DNA from: Desulfosoma caldarium
Lineage (GTDB): Bacteria; Desulfobacterota; Syntrophobacteria; Syntrophobacterales; DSM-9756
Direction: 5' to 3'
NCBI RefSeq assembly: GCF_003751385.1
Contig: NZ_RJVA01000014.1
Span: forward strand, 141,530 to 205,529
Length of the DNA: 64,000 nucleotides
Of the stretch, positions 35,639 to 44,918 are shown piece by piece. A program made the translations under genes and the position numbers. Position 1 is the stretch's first letter, and every line of letters begins with the position of its first letter. The notes below the pieces were generated by a model. The model was not told where the DNA came from and made no database searches. It saw nothing but the letters and a program-made list of their open reading frames with translations.

Positions 35639-35881
35639 ATGAATAAAAACAACGCTCCCGAGACGCAGCTCGATTTGCTCAAAGGAACCGAGATTGCCAA
35701 AGAGGGGCTTCAGGCTCATGAGGTTGTCGAATCGGCCAAGGCGCCCACTCCGTCCGTGGACAAGGACGCGACGGCCCATGCGGAAAGTGATGTGCAGGAC
35801 AAGAAACTGCAGGAACGAATCGAACGTAGCATGGACGCCATCAAGCAATTCATTCGGAACATCGACATCAACAGTCTGTGA
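35639..35881 (+). CDS. Small acidic 80-aa protein of unknown function
   Basis: An 80-aa soluble protein beginning MNKNNAPETQLDLLKG. It has a disordered, alanine- and lysine-rich middle (VVESAKAPTPSVDKDATAHA) and an amphipathic C-terminal helix (KKLQERIERSMDAIKQF). AAGGAGG lies 5 bases before the ATG, and a strong intrinsic terminator follows, so it is a single well-expressed gene. I do not recognise a family. The C-terminal helix looks suited to protein-protein contact. Confidence 0.65.
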   Translation: MNKNNAPETQLDLLKGTEIAKEGLQAHEVVESAKAPTPSVDKDATAHAESDVQDKKLQERIERSMDAIKQFIRNIDINSL

Positions 35882-35905
35882 TTCGCCTTTCCGCGGACGA
35901 GCCAA

Positions 35906-35940
35906 GCTCCTCGGCCATCATTGGTGCGAGGGGCTTTTTT
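35906..35940 (+). terminator. Intrinsic terminator after the 80-aa protein
   Basis: GCTCCTCG at 35906-35913 pairs with CGAGGGGC at 35927-35934 (8 bp, one G-T), followed by six T. It ends the small single-gene unit before uppP. Confidence 0.8.
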
Positions 35941-36116
35941 CGTGCTTCCCGCACCGATGATCCTTGTTGCCGCACAGCCCTTTGTGATAGAAGCCCGAGG
36001 CGATGGGCTTGGCGTCCATAACGCGCCACATTGAGGAATCCACGAGATACGGCGCGCTTGGTTCGATCATTGCCAGCTTCTTCCTATGGCCGTGAGGGTA
36101 ACAACAAGGATAGCCA

Positions 36117-36947
36117 ATGGACATCTTTTCCGCCATCGCCCTAGGAATCCTCCAGGGCATCACCGAATTCCTTCCCGTGAGCAGCTCCGGGCATCTCGTC
36201 ATCGGGCAGCACCTTTTGGGATGGCGGGAACCCAATGTATTTTTTGATGTGTGCCTTCACGTGGGCACCCTTATCGCCGTGGCTCTGGTGTTTCACCAGG
36301 ACATCGCGATGCTTGTTCGAGGCGGCCTGAATTGGCTGCGACACCCCTTGAGCGACCATCGTGACGAACGCCAGGAAGCCCGGCGCATCTTTGTCTTGGT
36401 GCTCTGGGGTACGATTCCCACTGTGATCATCGGGTTTGCCTGCAAGGACCTCTTTGAGCGCCTGTTTGCCTCGGTCACCGCCGTGGGCTTGAGCTTTCTT
36501 GTGACCGGAACCCTTTTGTGGCTGACCCACCGCAGGACATTTTTCTGGGGCATGGGTCCCTTTGACATGCGCTTTCGTCATGCCGTTCTCGTCGGCTTGG
36601 TTCAGGGACTGGCCATTACTCCCGGCATTTCCCGTTCAGGAACGACCATAGCCGTGGGGCTTCTTTTAGGATTTCAAAGGGAATGGGCCGGTCGGTATTC
36701 GTTTTTGCTTTTCGTGCCGGCGATCTTGGGCGCTGTCACTCTGGGATCTTTGCACTTGAAGGCTATTCCCAATCCCGTCCACCCTGTGTTGTGGGGCACC
36801 GTCGCGGCCGCGCTCACAGGCTATTTGGCGTTGCGCTTTCTATTGGCCTTGGTGCGGCGGGGTCGCGTACACCTCTTTGCCCCCTATTGCTGGACGTTGG
36901 GACTGGTTTGCCTCGGGCTGAAGCTTCTTGAGCGTGGAAATCCATAG
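36117..36947 (+). CDS. uppP: Undecaprenyl-diphosphatase (BacA family)
   Basis: A 276-aa integral membrane enzyme that removes one phosphate from undecaprenyl diphosphate to recycle the lipid carrier of peptidoglycan and O-antigen synthesis. Both signature regions are present: LGILQGITEFLPVSSSGHLV (residues 9-28, with the catalytic-type Glu and Ser/His) and ITPGISRSGTTIAVGLLLGF (about 163-182, with the conserved Arg). Helices cover almost the whole length and the size is standard. It is followed after 3 bases by a DedA-type gene; the two are likely co-transcribed envelope genes. Confidence 0.93.
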   Translation: MDIFSAIALGILQGITEFLPVSSSGHLVIGQHLLGWREPNVFFDVCLHVGTLIAVALVFHQDIAMLVRGGLNWLRHPLSDHRDERQEARRIFVLVLWGTIPTVIIGFACKDLFERLFASVTAVGLSFLVTGTLLWLTHRRTFFWGMGPFDMRFRHAVLVGLVQGLAITPGISRSGTTIAVGLLLGFQREWAGRYSFLLFVPAILGAVTLGSLHLKAIPNPVHPVLWGTVAAALTGYLALRFLLALVRRGRVHLFAPYCWTLGLVCLGLKLLERGNP

Positions 36948-36950
36948 GGT

Positions 36951-37583
36951 ATGACAACACTTTTTCATAATCTGGCCGCGTGGGTGGTGGCCTGGGCTCA
37001 CACCCCTTACGCTTCGGTGGCTCTGGCCCTCTTGGCCTTTGCGGAATCCAGCTTCTTTCCCATCCCTCCCGATGTGCTTCTCATCTCCTTAGCTCTCATT
37101 CAGCCGCGTCACTCCTTTGCCTATGCCATCGTCTGCACGGCCTTTTCCGTGCTGGGCGGCATGGTCGGCTATGCCATTGGCCGCTATGGAGGCCGGCCTC
37201 TATTGGAGCGGTTCATGAGCTCGGCCAAGATTCATGCCGTGGAAAGCTATTACCGTCGCTACGATGTGTGGGCTGTGGGCCTCGCCGGCTTCACCCCCAT
37301 TCCCTACAAGGTGTTCACCATCAGTGCCGGCACGTTTCTCTTGGATTTCAAACGATTCATTCTGGCTTCCTTCGTGGGCCGAGGCGGGCGCTTTTTTCTG
37401 GTCGCAGCATTGTTTTATTTCTTTGGCGAGCCCATTGCTGATTTCGTCAACAAATCTTTGAACATGCTCTCGGTCGCCTTTGCCGCGCTCCTTGTAGGAG
37501 GATTTGCCTTGATACACCGGTTGTCCAAGCGCTATGGGCAAGGCTCGGCGCGGCCACACTCCGAGCGCATCAGAGAACCCTAA
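36951..37583 (+). CDS. DedA/YqaA-family (VTT domain) membrane protein
   Basis: A 210-aa membrane protein with FAESSFFPIPPDVLLISLAL (the conserved E-x-F-x-P-x-P segment), GMVGYAIGRYGGRPLLERFM (G-x-x-x-G-Y-x-x-G-R) and GLAGFTPIPYKVFTISAGTF, all hallmarks of the VTT/SNARE-associated fold. Family members have been implicated in flipping or recycling undecaprenyl phosphate and phospholipids. The placement 3 bases after uppP fits that role well. The inner-membrane location and function are inferred from family. Confidence 0.88.
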   Translation: MTTLFHNLAAWVVAWAHTPYASVALALLAFAESSFFPIPPDVLLISLALIQPRHSFAYAIVCTAFSVLGGMVGYAIGRYGGRPLLERFMSSAKIHAVESYYRRYDVWAVGLAGFTPIPYKVFTISAGTFLLDFKRFILASFVGRGGRFFLVAALFYFFGEPIADFVNKSLNMLSVAFAALLVGGFALIHRLSKRYGQGSARPHSERIREP

Positions 37584-37607
37584 GACCGCAGGAAACTTGT
37601 AAGGATA

Positions 37608-39206
37608 ATGGGAGTCAATGCGTTATTTTTGGGTCTCATCGTGGCGGCCATTGGAACGGCTTGGGCTGGGCCCTTGCCTGCCGCACAACCCGCAGACGGC
37701 GATTGGCTCATTGTGCACCTCGGCGCCGAACCTGGCACACTGAATCCCATCACGGCCACCGACGCCTATGCGGCCCGGGTGAACGACCTCATCTATGAAT
37801 CCCTTCTTCGTCGGGATCCTCGCACTCTGGAATTGGTTCCCGTTCTGGCAGAATCGTGGACCATTTCCGAAGACCGCCTGACCTACACGTTTCATCTGCG
37901 CAAGGATGTGCGCTGGCAGGACGGCACACCGTTTACAGCCCGAGATGTTTTGTATTCCTTTGAAAGAATTAACGACCCGGCCGTGGACGCTGCGCATCTG
38001 CGCAACTACTATCGGGACATCGAAAAACTGGAAATCCTGGACGATCACACGATTCGCTACCGTTACCGCATGCCATATTTTCGTGCTCTAGAGTTCTGCG
38101 GCGGTCTTCCCATTGTGCCGTCGCACCTCTTTAAGGAAGGCGACGACTTCAACCAACATCCCATCGGCCGCCATCCTTTGGGAACCGGTCCCTATCGGTT
38201 TGTGCGCTGGGAGACGGGCAAGGAAATCGTTTTGGAGCGCCACGAAGGTTACTGGGGCACCAAACCCCACCTCGCTCGCGTGGTCTTCAAGATCATCACG
38301 GACAACACCGTGGCCCTGCAAGTGCTCAAAAAGGGCGGACTGGATTTCATGAGCCTTCGACCCATTCAATGGATGAAGCAGACCGGAAGCCCTCGATTTC
38401 AGGAACGGTTTCAAAAGTTTAAGTACTATCTTCCGAGCTACACATACATCGGCTGGAATCAGAGGAAACCTTATTTCGAGGATCGGCGCGTGCGCCAGGC
38501 CATGACCCTGCTCTTGGACCGCGAAATGATTCTGCAGCGCCTGCTCTTTGGGCTGGGCACCGTGGTGAGCGGCCCTTTTTACGTCCACAGCCCCGAATAC
38601 AATAAAGCCATCGCGCCGTATCCCTACGACCCTGAGCGGGCTCGAAGGCTGCTCAAGGAAGCCGGCTGGGAAGATCACGACGGGGACGGCCTATTGGACC
38701 GCAACGGCACGCCCTTTCGGTTTGAATTCCTCATCTCCGCCGGATCCCTTTTTGCCGAACAATTGGCCACCATTGTGCAGCAGAATCTAAAAAACGTCGG
38801 CATTGCCGTGACCATTCGAAAGCTGGAATGGCCTGTTTTCATTCAAAAAATTCAATCTCATGAATTTGATGCCTGCACGTTGGGCTGGAGTCTGGGCTGG
38901 GAGACGGACCCGTACCAGCTGTGGCATTCCTCCCAGGCGGACAAGGGATCCAACTTCGTCGGGTTTCGAAACGAGGAAGCGGATCGCCTCATTGAAGAAG
39001 CACGCCGGGAATTCGATCCCTTGAAACGGCAAGCCATGTACCACCGTTTCCACGAAATCCTGCATGAAGAACAGCCTTACACGTTTCTGTTCACCACGGA
39101 AGCTCTGGTGGCCGTGGACCGGCGTTTTGAAAACGTGAACGTCTATCCCATGGGCCTGGAATTCAGAGAATGGTGGGTGCCGAAGGAAAAACAACGATAC
39201 CAATAA
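37608..39206 (+). CDS. Oligopeptide-type ABC transporter substrate-binding protein
   Basis: A 532-aa SBP_bac_5 protein with a signal peptide (LFLGLIVAAIGTAWA, cleavage probably before GPLPAA). Mature motifs include GTLNPITATDAYAARVNDLI, LVPVLAESWTISEDRLTYTF, HLRKDVRWQDGTPFTARDVL and IDEE-type C-terminal segments. It captures peptides or related ligands in the periplasm. The two downstream genes encode its permeases. The ATPase genes expected from the usual five-gene layout are not in the window. Confidence 0.9.
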   Translation: MGVNALFLGLIVAAIGTAWAGPLPAAQPADGDWLIVHLGAEPGTLNPITATDAYAARVNDLIYESLLRRDPRTLELVPVLAESWTISEDRLTYTFHLRKDVRWQDGTPFTARDVLYSFERINDPAVDAAHLRNYYRDIEKLEILDDHTIRYRYRMPYFRALEFCGGLPIVPSHLFKEGDDFNQHPIGRHPLGTGPYRFVRWETGKEIVLERHEGYWGTKPHLARVVFKIITDNTVALQVLKKGGLDFMSLRPIQWMKQTGSPRFQERFQKFKYYLPSYTYIGWNQRKPYFEDRRVRQAMTLLLDREMILQRLLFGLGTVVSGPFYVHSPEYNKAIAPYPYDPERARRLLKEAGWEDHDGDGLLDRNGTPFRFEFLISAGSLFAEQLATIVQQNLKNVGIAVTIRKLEWPVFIQKIQSHEFDACTLGWSLGWETDPYQLWHSSQADKGSNFVGFRNEEADRLIEEARREFDPLKRQAMYHRFHEILHEEQPYTFLFTTEALVAVDRRFENVNVYPMGLEFREWWVPKEKQRYQ

Positions 39207-39253
39207 AGGGTGCGCGTCGGCACCAACCTTTGTTTTTGTAGGAGCGGGAGAGC

Positions 39254-40252
39254 ATGCGGGCGTATCTGGTTAAGAGGTTGTTGCAGATGATTCCGACGCT
39301 TTTGGGGATCACCTTTATCACCTTCTGCATCATCCAGCTGGCCCCGGGAAACCCCGCCATGCTCAAACTGCAAATGGCCACTCAGGGCGAAATGGCCGAT
39401 ACCGCTTACGCGAAACAGGTCATCGAACAGACGAAAAAACTTTACGGTTTGGATAAACCCCTGCCCGTTCAGTACCTGCTCTGGGTCAAGCGGGTCTTTA
39501 CCCTGGACTTCGGCACATCATTTAAGGACCATCGACGAGTCATGGACAAGATCGCCGAGCGGCTTCCCGTGACCATACAGATCAACCTCATTTCCATCTT
39601 TCTCGTCTACCTTATCGCCATTCCCTTTGGCGTCTATTCCGCCACCCATCCGGACACCCTTCCGGACAAGGTCCTCACGCTGTTCTTTTTCTTCCTCTAT
39701 TCCTTGCCCAACTTCTGGGTGGCCATGCTCTTGATCATGCTTTTCGGCGGTGGCGACTTTTGGGACATTTTTCCCATCTATGGCATTTCATCCATTGGCG
39801 CGGAAAACTGGCCTCTGTGGCGTCAGATACTGGATCGCCTTGAACACCTTGTGCTTCCCGTGGCTTGCTTGACCTACGGTGGGTTTGCCTACCTTTCGCG
39901 CCTGACGCGAGCGGAACTTTTGGAAGTGATTCGAGAAGACTACGTGCGCACGGCTCGAGCCAAAGGGTTGAGCGAGCGGGTGGTCGTTATGAAGCATGCC
40001 TTTCGCAATGCGCTCCTGCCCATCATCACTCTGTTGGCTTTCTTGCTTCCGGCCATGTTTGGTGGCAGTGTCATCATCGAAAGCATCTTTTCCATTCCCG
40101 GTATGGGGCAACTGGGTTTCGAGGCGGTGTTGTCCCGAGACTATCCGGTCATAATGGCCATCACGACCATTTCCGCGCTGCTCACTCTGATTGGGCTGCT
40201 GCTTTCAGACATTTTGTACGCCGTGTTGGATCCTCGCATCCAGTTGGACTGA
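39254..40252 (+). CDS. ABC transporter permease, DppB type
   Basis: A 332-aa inner-membrane permease. The start MRAYLVKRLLQMIPTLLGIT and IIQLAPGNPA are typical of DppB/OppB. The EAA loop that docks the ATPase is VRTARAKGLSERVVVMKHAF with RNALLPIITL. About six helices are visible. It is paired with the DppC-type gene 4 bases downstream and follows the binding-protein gene. Confidence 0.92.
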   Translation: MRAYLVKRLLQMIPTLLGITFITFCIIQLAPGNPAMLKLQMATQGEMADTAYAKQVIEQTKKLYGLDKPLPVQYLLWVKRVFTLDFGTSFKDHRRVMDKIAERLPVTIQINLISIFLVYLIAIPFGVYSATHPDTLPDKVLTLFFFFLYSLPNFWVAMLLIMLFGGGDFWDIFPIYGISSIGAENWPLWRQILDRLEHLVLPVACLTYGGFAYLSRLTRAELLEVIREDYVRTARAKGLSERVVVMKHAFRNALLPIITLLAFLLPAMFGGSVIIESIFSIPGMGQLGFEAVLSRDYPVIMAITTISALLTLIGLLLSDILYAVLDPRIQLD

Positions 40253-40256
40253 AGAA

Positions 40257-41264
40257 ATGTCGTACTGGAAAGTGGTCTGGCAACACTTCAGGAAAAAGCG
40301 CCGAGCCATGGCAGGCCTGTGGGTTTCCGTATTTATGGCAGTGGTGGCCCTCTTGGCCCCTATGCTGGCCAATGATCGGCCTATCGTGGCGTTCTGGCAA
40401 GGGCGCTTGGTTTTTCCCGTCTTTAACGAAAAACTTCGACCGAAAACGGGCCAATGGAAGGATTTATGGAATCCTGAGGTTTTTGTCTTTCAGAAACCTT
40501 TCGGCGACCCGCCATCCTGGGCTCTGTGGCCCCCGGTGCCTTACTCCCCATCGGAATACGATCTGCTGGAAAACCTGTCAGCCCCATCGCGCAAACACTG
40601 GTTCGGAACCGACGATCGAGGGCGCGACGTGCTGAGTCGCATGATTCATGGGGCCCGAATATCCTTGTCCGTAGGCTTTGTGGCCGTGAGCATCGCTTTG
40701 GTGATCGGCATCACCCTTGGGGGCCTCGCTGGCTACTTCGGCGGCTGGGTCGATGCGCTGATCAGCCGCCTCATCGAAATACTTTTAACCATTCCGACCT
40801 TTTTTCTCATCATCGCCATCATCGCCTTTTTGCCGCCAAGCATTTACAACATCATGGTGGTCATCGGACTGACGGGCTGGACGGGAGTGGCTCGGTTCGT
40901 GCGCGCCGAATTTTTTAAACTGAAGCGACTGGACTTTATTCAAGCCTCGGTGGCCTTGGGCGCGTCGCACCTGAGGATCATTTTCCTGCACATGCTCCCT
41001 AACGCCATGGCTCCTGTGCTGGTTTCCGCGGTCTTTGGCATTGCGGGAGCCATTTTGACGGAATCCAGTCTGAGTTTTCTCGGCTTCGGTGTGCCGCCTC
41101 CCACGCCCAGCTGGGGGGATATACTCAGCCAGAGCCGCGATTACATCGAATTTGCTTGGTGGCTGACCACGTTTCCGGGCGTGGCCATCTTTCTGGGCAT
41201 CACGGCCTACAACCTGGTAGGGGAAGGCCTCAGAGACGCCATGGATCCCAAGCTCTTTGAATGA
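40257..41264 (+). CDS. ABC transporter permease, DppC type
   Basis: A 335-aa permease with the N-terminal helix FRKKRRAMAGLWVSVFMAVV and the DppC-type segment HWFGTDDRGRDVLSRMIHGA. The EAA loop is DFIQASVALGASHLRIIFLH with MLPNAMAPVLV. An extended loop of about 110 residues between helix 1 and HWFGTDD is a family-typical YejE-like feature. ATG 40257 lies 4 bases after the DppB-type stop; the frame is also open upstream but overlaps that gene. No ATPase follows: the next 470 bases are non-coding. Confidence 0.92.
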   Translation: MSYWKVVWQHFRKKRRAMAGLWVSVFMAVVALLAPMLANDRPIVAFWQGRLVFPVFNEKLRPKTGQWKDLWNPEVFVFQKPFGDPPSWALWPPVPYSPSEYDLLENLSAPSRKHWFGTDDRGRDVLSRMIHGARISLSVGFVAVSIALVIGITLGGLAGYFGGWVDALISRLIEILLTIPTFFLIIAIIAFLPPSIYNIMVVIGLTGWTGVARFVRAEFFKLKRLDFIQASVALGASHLRIIFLHMLPNAMAPVLVSAVFGIAGAILTESSLSFLGFGVPPPTPSWGDILSQSRDYIEFAWWLTTFPGVAIFLGITAYNLVGEGLRDAMDPKLFE

Positions 41265-41737
41265 CGGTGCCCAAGTGCCTTTGGGAAGGTGTCGAAGGAA
41301 AGGCACGATGAAGGGCTCAGCGGTTAATGAAAGAGTCCAAGCTTTGGACTTTCAAGGGAGAGGGCTTTGGCTAGGCGATAGATGCCCGAGCTTCAAGGAC
41401 ATCGCCCGTCTCATAAGGTCGAGCCAAGGCGTCCTCGGCAATGCTGTTAGAAGGTTATCCGCGAAGGCAACGTTTAGGGACGGCGCACGTTACAATGAGG
41501 GTATTCGGGAATCCAAAGGGGTGCGACCTCTCACTGGCCATGGCGCCATGCGCCGCTCCTAAAGAGTCAACCCGTAAGGTCAGCGTCGCGCGAGCTGCAA
41601 GGGGCGCTCCAAGACAGACTGCAGCCTGTGAGTCGTTCAACTTTGAAGGCGCGGTGCACGTTGGGAGAATGGAGCGATGCTTGCCACGCTCCCACAGAGT
41701 CAACACGTGAGGTCATCGTGCAAAGGAACTTGTTGCT
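41265..41737. other. Gene-free interval with a short direct repeat
   Basis: About 470 bases between the permease gene and xseA. It contains two copies of a direct repeat of about 33 bp (see 41555-41587 and 41687-41720). Open frames here overlap one another and lack family similarity. It also holds the ribosome-binding region of xseA (AAAGGAAC). Confidence 0.45.
41555..41720 (+). repeat. Pair of short direct repeats upstream of xseA
   Basis: The segments at about 41555-41587 and 41687-41720 share CTCC, AGAGTCAAC, CGT and AGGTCA with the same spacing, about 27 of 33 bases by eye, roughly 132 bases apart. They look like copies of an extragenic repeat rather than part of a gene. Function unknown. 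Confidence 0.5.
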
Positions 41738-43141
41738 ATGCCTATAACGTCCCCTTTTGCGACTGTGGAAACGTCGGTCATCATGACGGTCAGCCAGCTG
41801 AACGCCCGCATCAAGGGTCTGCTGGAAGCCAACTTTCCCTACGTGTGGGTTCGCGGGGAAATCTCCAACCTGAAAATTCCCGCATCCGGGCACGCCTATT
41901 TCACGCTGAAAGACAAAAACAGCCAGATTCGAACGGTCATGTTTCGAACCCAGTACACACGGTTAAAGTTTCGCCCGGAAGACGGCATGGCGGTGCTGTG
42001 TCAGGGTCGGCTCAGCGTGTATGAACCCCGCGGGGAATACCAGATCATTGCCGACATTTTGGAACCTGAGGGTCTCGGAGCGCTGCAACTCGCCTTTGAG
42101 CAACTCAAGGAAAAGCTACTCAAAGAGGGGCTGTTTGATTCCGAGAGGAAACGTCCCTTACCGATGCGACCACAACGGATCGCCGTGATCACATCGTCCA
42201 CGGGCGCAGCTGTGCGGGATATTTTGAAGGTCTTTCAACGCTGCCCTTATCCACTGACGGTAACTCTGCTGCCTGTGCGCGTGCAGGGAGAAGAAGCCGC
42301 GCCGGAAATCGCTCGAGCTCTGCAAGCGGTCTCAGCCTTGAAGGACACTTTTGGCTGGGACGTGGTGCTGCTGGGTCGAGGCGGTGGCAGCTTGGAAGAT
42401 CTTTGGCCTTTCAATGAAGAAATGACAGCGCGGGCCATTGCCGCATGCACCGTTCCCGTGATTTCTGCTGTGGGCCATGAAATCGATGTGACCATTTCGG
42501 ATATGGTGGCCGATTGGCGTGCGCCAACGCCCACGGCTGCCGCCCAGTGGGTGGTGAGTCGCCTAGAAGAGGTGGAACGGCGCTTGATGGATCAGGCCAA
42601 ACGTTTGCATGCGGCCTGGACGGCTCGTGTGGACCGCCTGCGAACCGGCCTTGCCCACCTCGAAATCCGCCTGACCGATCCGCGCCGTCGCCTCGTGGAC
42701 TGGCGCCTGGCCGTGGACGATCGGCTGGACCGCCTGGTTCGCGCCATGACTCATCGGCTGCATCTCTGGCGCATGCGCTCGAACCACGCAACGCAAAGAC
42801 TGCAGCAGGTCCATCCCCAAAAACGGTTGGCCGACCTGTGTACTCGACTGGATCTTCTATCCCGGCGCCTGGTGGCGGAACATTTTCGGGCCATGGATCG
42901 GTGGCGTCTTCAGCTTCAGGGCGTAGCAGCTCGGTTGGAATCTTTGAGTCCCCTAGGGATCCTCGCCCGAGGATATTCGTTGACGTTCAAGTTGCCGGAA
43001 AAAATCCTGGTGCGCCGCGCGTCCCAAGTGCACTTTGGAGACATGGTGCGCATTCAACTGGCCGAAGGGCAGGTGAAAGCCCAGGTTGTGGAAATCAGCG
43101 AGAAGCCTTTGGTGGGGCAGGACGGGTCCAAGTCTTTGTAA
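41738..43141 (+). CDS. xseA: Exodeoxyribonuclease VII large subunit
   Basis: A 467-aa protein. The N-terminal OB-fold ([40 protein letters not shown]) binds single-stranded DNA. The catalytic part follows with [40 protein letters not shown] and [20 protein letters not shown], then [13 protein letters not shown] long charged coiled coil (about 280-400) binds the small subunit. It degrades single-stranded DNA to oligonucleotides. xseB follows after 32 bases. The start at 41738 has AAAGGAAC about 9 bases upstream. Confidence 0.94.
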   Translation: MPITSPFATVETSVIMTVSQLNARIKGLLEANFPYVWVRGEISNLKIPASGHAYFTLKDKNSQIRTVMFRTQYTRLKFRPEDGMAVLCQGRLSVYEPRGEYQIIADILEPEGLGALQLAFEQLKEKLLKEGLFDSERKRPLPMRPQRIAVITSSTGAAVRDILKVFQRCPYPLTVTLLPVRVQGEEAAPEIARALQAVSALKDTFGWDVVLLGRGGGSLEDLWPFNEEMTARAIAACTVPVISAVGHEIDVTISDMVADWRAPTPTAAAQWVVSRLEEVERRLMDQAKRLHAAWTARVDRLRTGLAHLEIRLTDPRRRLVDWRLAVDDRLDRLVRAMTHRLHLWRMRSNHATQRLQQVHPQKRLADLCTRLDLLSRRLVAEHFRAMDRWRLQLQGVAARLESLSPLGILARGYSLTFKLPEKILVRRASQVHFGDMVRIQLAEGQVKAQVVEISEKPLVGQDGSKSL

Positions 43142-43173
43142 AACTGCGCATCGTCACTGAGAAAGGATTTTCT

Positions 43174-43452
43174 ATGGTGGGTGCTGAAGCTCAGAGCAGG
43201 ACCAAAAGAAAAAAAACCGAAAATTTTGAAGAAGCCATGAAACGGCTGGAACAAATCGTGGAAAAGCTTGAGAAGGGAGATATGCCTCTGGAACAGGCGA
43301 TAGAAGCCTTTACCGAAGGTGTGGGTCTTGTGCGTCTGTGCCACGAAAAACTGGAAGAAGCCGAAAAGAAAGTCCAAAAGCTGGTTCAGGGGGAAGACGG
43401 GCGGTGGATCACTACGCCCTTGGACAAGCCGCTGCAAAACAACGAATCCTAG
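43174..43452 (+). CDS. xseB: Exodeoxyribonuclease VII small subunit
   Basis: A 92-aa helical protein. [39 protein letters not shown] and [10 protein letters not shown] match the two-helix XseB family. AAAGGA precedes the ATG at 43174 by 6 bases. The much longer open frame from 42514 overlaps xseA and is an artefact. XseB binds the coiled coil of XseA to form the active ExoVII complex. The first 15 residues are basic and disordered. Confidence 0.93.
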   Translation: MVGAEAQSRTKRKKTENFEEAMKRLEQIVEKLEKGDMPLEQAIEAFTEGVGLVRLCHEKLEEAEKKVQKLVQGEDGRWITTPLDKPLQNNES

Positions 43453-43827
43453 GGGCGACTGCCCGGACCGTATCTTTTCGAGGCGACACGCAGGTCCTGA
43501 TCAACCTGAAGGGCTCCCCGCTGACCGGCGCCTGAACACCTTGCAGAGAGTAGCTCTGCCGGTCCTTGCTTCCCGATGCAGGGGCTGTTCTAGGGTTTTG
43601 CTTTGCGGACTGGCAGAAGCGCCCCTGGGTTTTAAGAAAATTCGCCCCTGCCCAAAAAGGGCGCGCGCTTCAGTATCGGGAAAGAGCGCCGGGGCATGAT
43701 CCCTTACCGGGCCTACTCTCACATCACCGCTTGTGATCGGTGCCGCGGAAAACAGATTTCCCACTGGCACGAAGGTCCCGTTCGTGATACAAGGAAGCCC
43801 AAACTTGAATAAAGAGGTTCTTTTTCC
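43453..43827. other. Intergenic region between xseB and ispA
   Basis: About 375 bases, G+C rich, with no supportable gene. Reverse-strand frames through the region are continuous but lack family features. The right end holds AGAGGT upstream of the GTG start of ispA. Confidence 0.4.
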
Positions 43828-44733
43828 GTGGAATCCTTTGACCTTAAAGCTTACATGTTAGAAAAGTGCCAAGCAGTTGACGAAGCCCTGGAGCGTTTCT
43901 TTCCGGCGTCATCGGGCCTTGAAAAAACCGTGGTTGAGGCGGCCCGCTACAGTCTTTTTGCCGGAGGTAAAAGGATTCGGCCTATCTTGTGTTTGGCAGC
44001 CGCCGAAGTGGTAGAAGGATCGGCGAATGCCGTGATGCCGGCCGCATGTGCTTTAGAAATGGTGCACACCTATTCCTTGATTCATGACGATCTTCCGGTT
44101 ATGGACAATGACGATTTTCGGCGAGGGCGGCCAACGAATCATCGGGTTTATGGGGAAGCCGTAGCGATTCTGGCCGGAGACCTGTTGCTTACAGAAGCCT
44201 TTGGCCTTCTCGCAGCGCCATCGGCCTTCGAAGCTGTCCCCGTTCCTGCCGAAAGACGCCTTCAGGCTGTAGCCATTCTGGCACGGGCTGCCGGAGTCCA
44301 GGGCATGATCGCTGGCCAGATCATCGATCTGGAATCTGAAACCCGTGAGGTGGACCTGACCACGGTGGAATACATGCACATCCGTAAAACGGGAGCGCTC
44401 ATTAGCGCATCCTTGGAAATTGGGGCCGTACTTTCTGGAGCTTCGGCCGAGGCGTTGGAGGCCCTGAGCCGATACGGAAGGCATGTGGGTTTGGCTTTTC
44501 AGATTACGGACGATCTTCTGGATGTGGAAGGCGACCCCAAGGTCATGGGAAAATCCGCAGGATCCGATGCGGCAAAAAACAAAAAAACGTACCCGGCCCT
44601 CGTGGGCGTGGCTCTAACAAAAGAAATCGCTCAAAACCATGTTGAACGGGCCATAAAAGCGCTGGACGGCTTTGGACACCAAGCCGATCCCTTACGGGCT
44701 TTGGCACGCCATCTTTTGGTGCGAAAAGCCTGA
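43828..44733 (+). CDS. ispA: Polyprenyl (farnesyl/geranyl) diphosphate synthase
   Basis: A 301-aa prenyltransferase. The first Asp-rich motif is in HTYSLIHDDLPVMDNDDFRR and the second in GLAFQITDDLLDVEGDP. FAGGKRIRPILCLAAAE holds the diphosphate-binding GKR. The DDxxxxD spacing is that of bacterial FPP synthases. It condenses IPP with DMAPP or GPP to make the precursor of undecaprenyl carriers and quinones. dxs follows, so the block supplies both the start and the chain extension of the MEP-derived isoprenoid pathway. The GTG start at 43828 has AGAGGT 9 bases upstream. Confidence 0.92.
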   Translation: MESFDLKAYMLEKCQAVDEALERFFPASSGLEKTVVEAARYSLFAGGKRIRPILCLAAAEVVEGSANAVMPAACALEMVHTYSLIHDDLPVMDNDDFRRGRPTNHRVYGEAVAILAGDLLLTEAFGLLAAPSAFEAVPVPAERRLQAVAILARAAGVQGMIAGQIIDLESETREVDLTTVEYMHIRKTGALISASLEIGAVLSGASAEALEALSRYGRHVGLAFQITDDLLDVEGDPKVMGKSAGSDAAKNKKTYPALVGVALTKEIAQNHVERAIKALDGFGHQADPLRALARHLLVRKA

Positions 44734-44918
44734 GGCTCAATACCAGGAGACGGATCTTGGGAGCTTGTGAGAGGCCCCTGCCGCGTTGTTTCTGTAAGCG
44801 ACAATAGATGGGAGGCAGGTATCGCAGCCTGGGCCGCTCCCCCGGTCTCTATCCCCGGGCAAGCTTCTCGCACAGCGCACCATGACATTATTGGGGATTG
44901 AAGGAGAATCCATTCGAC

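Noticed and set aside
42514..43452. 312-codon frame that would extend xseB upstream
   Set aside because: The first 220 codons overlap xseA in another frame and read as proline/arginine-rich noise. AAAGGA and ATG at 43174 give a standard XseB.
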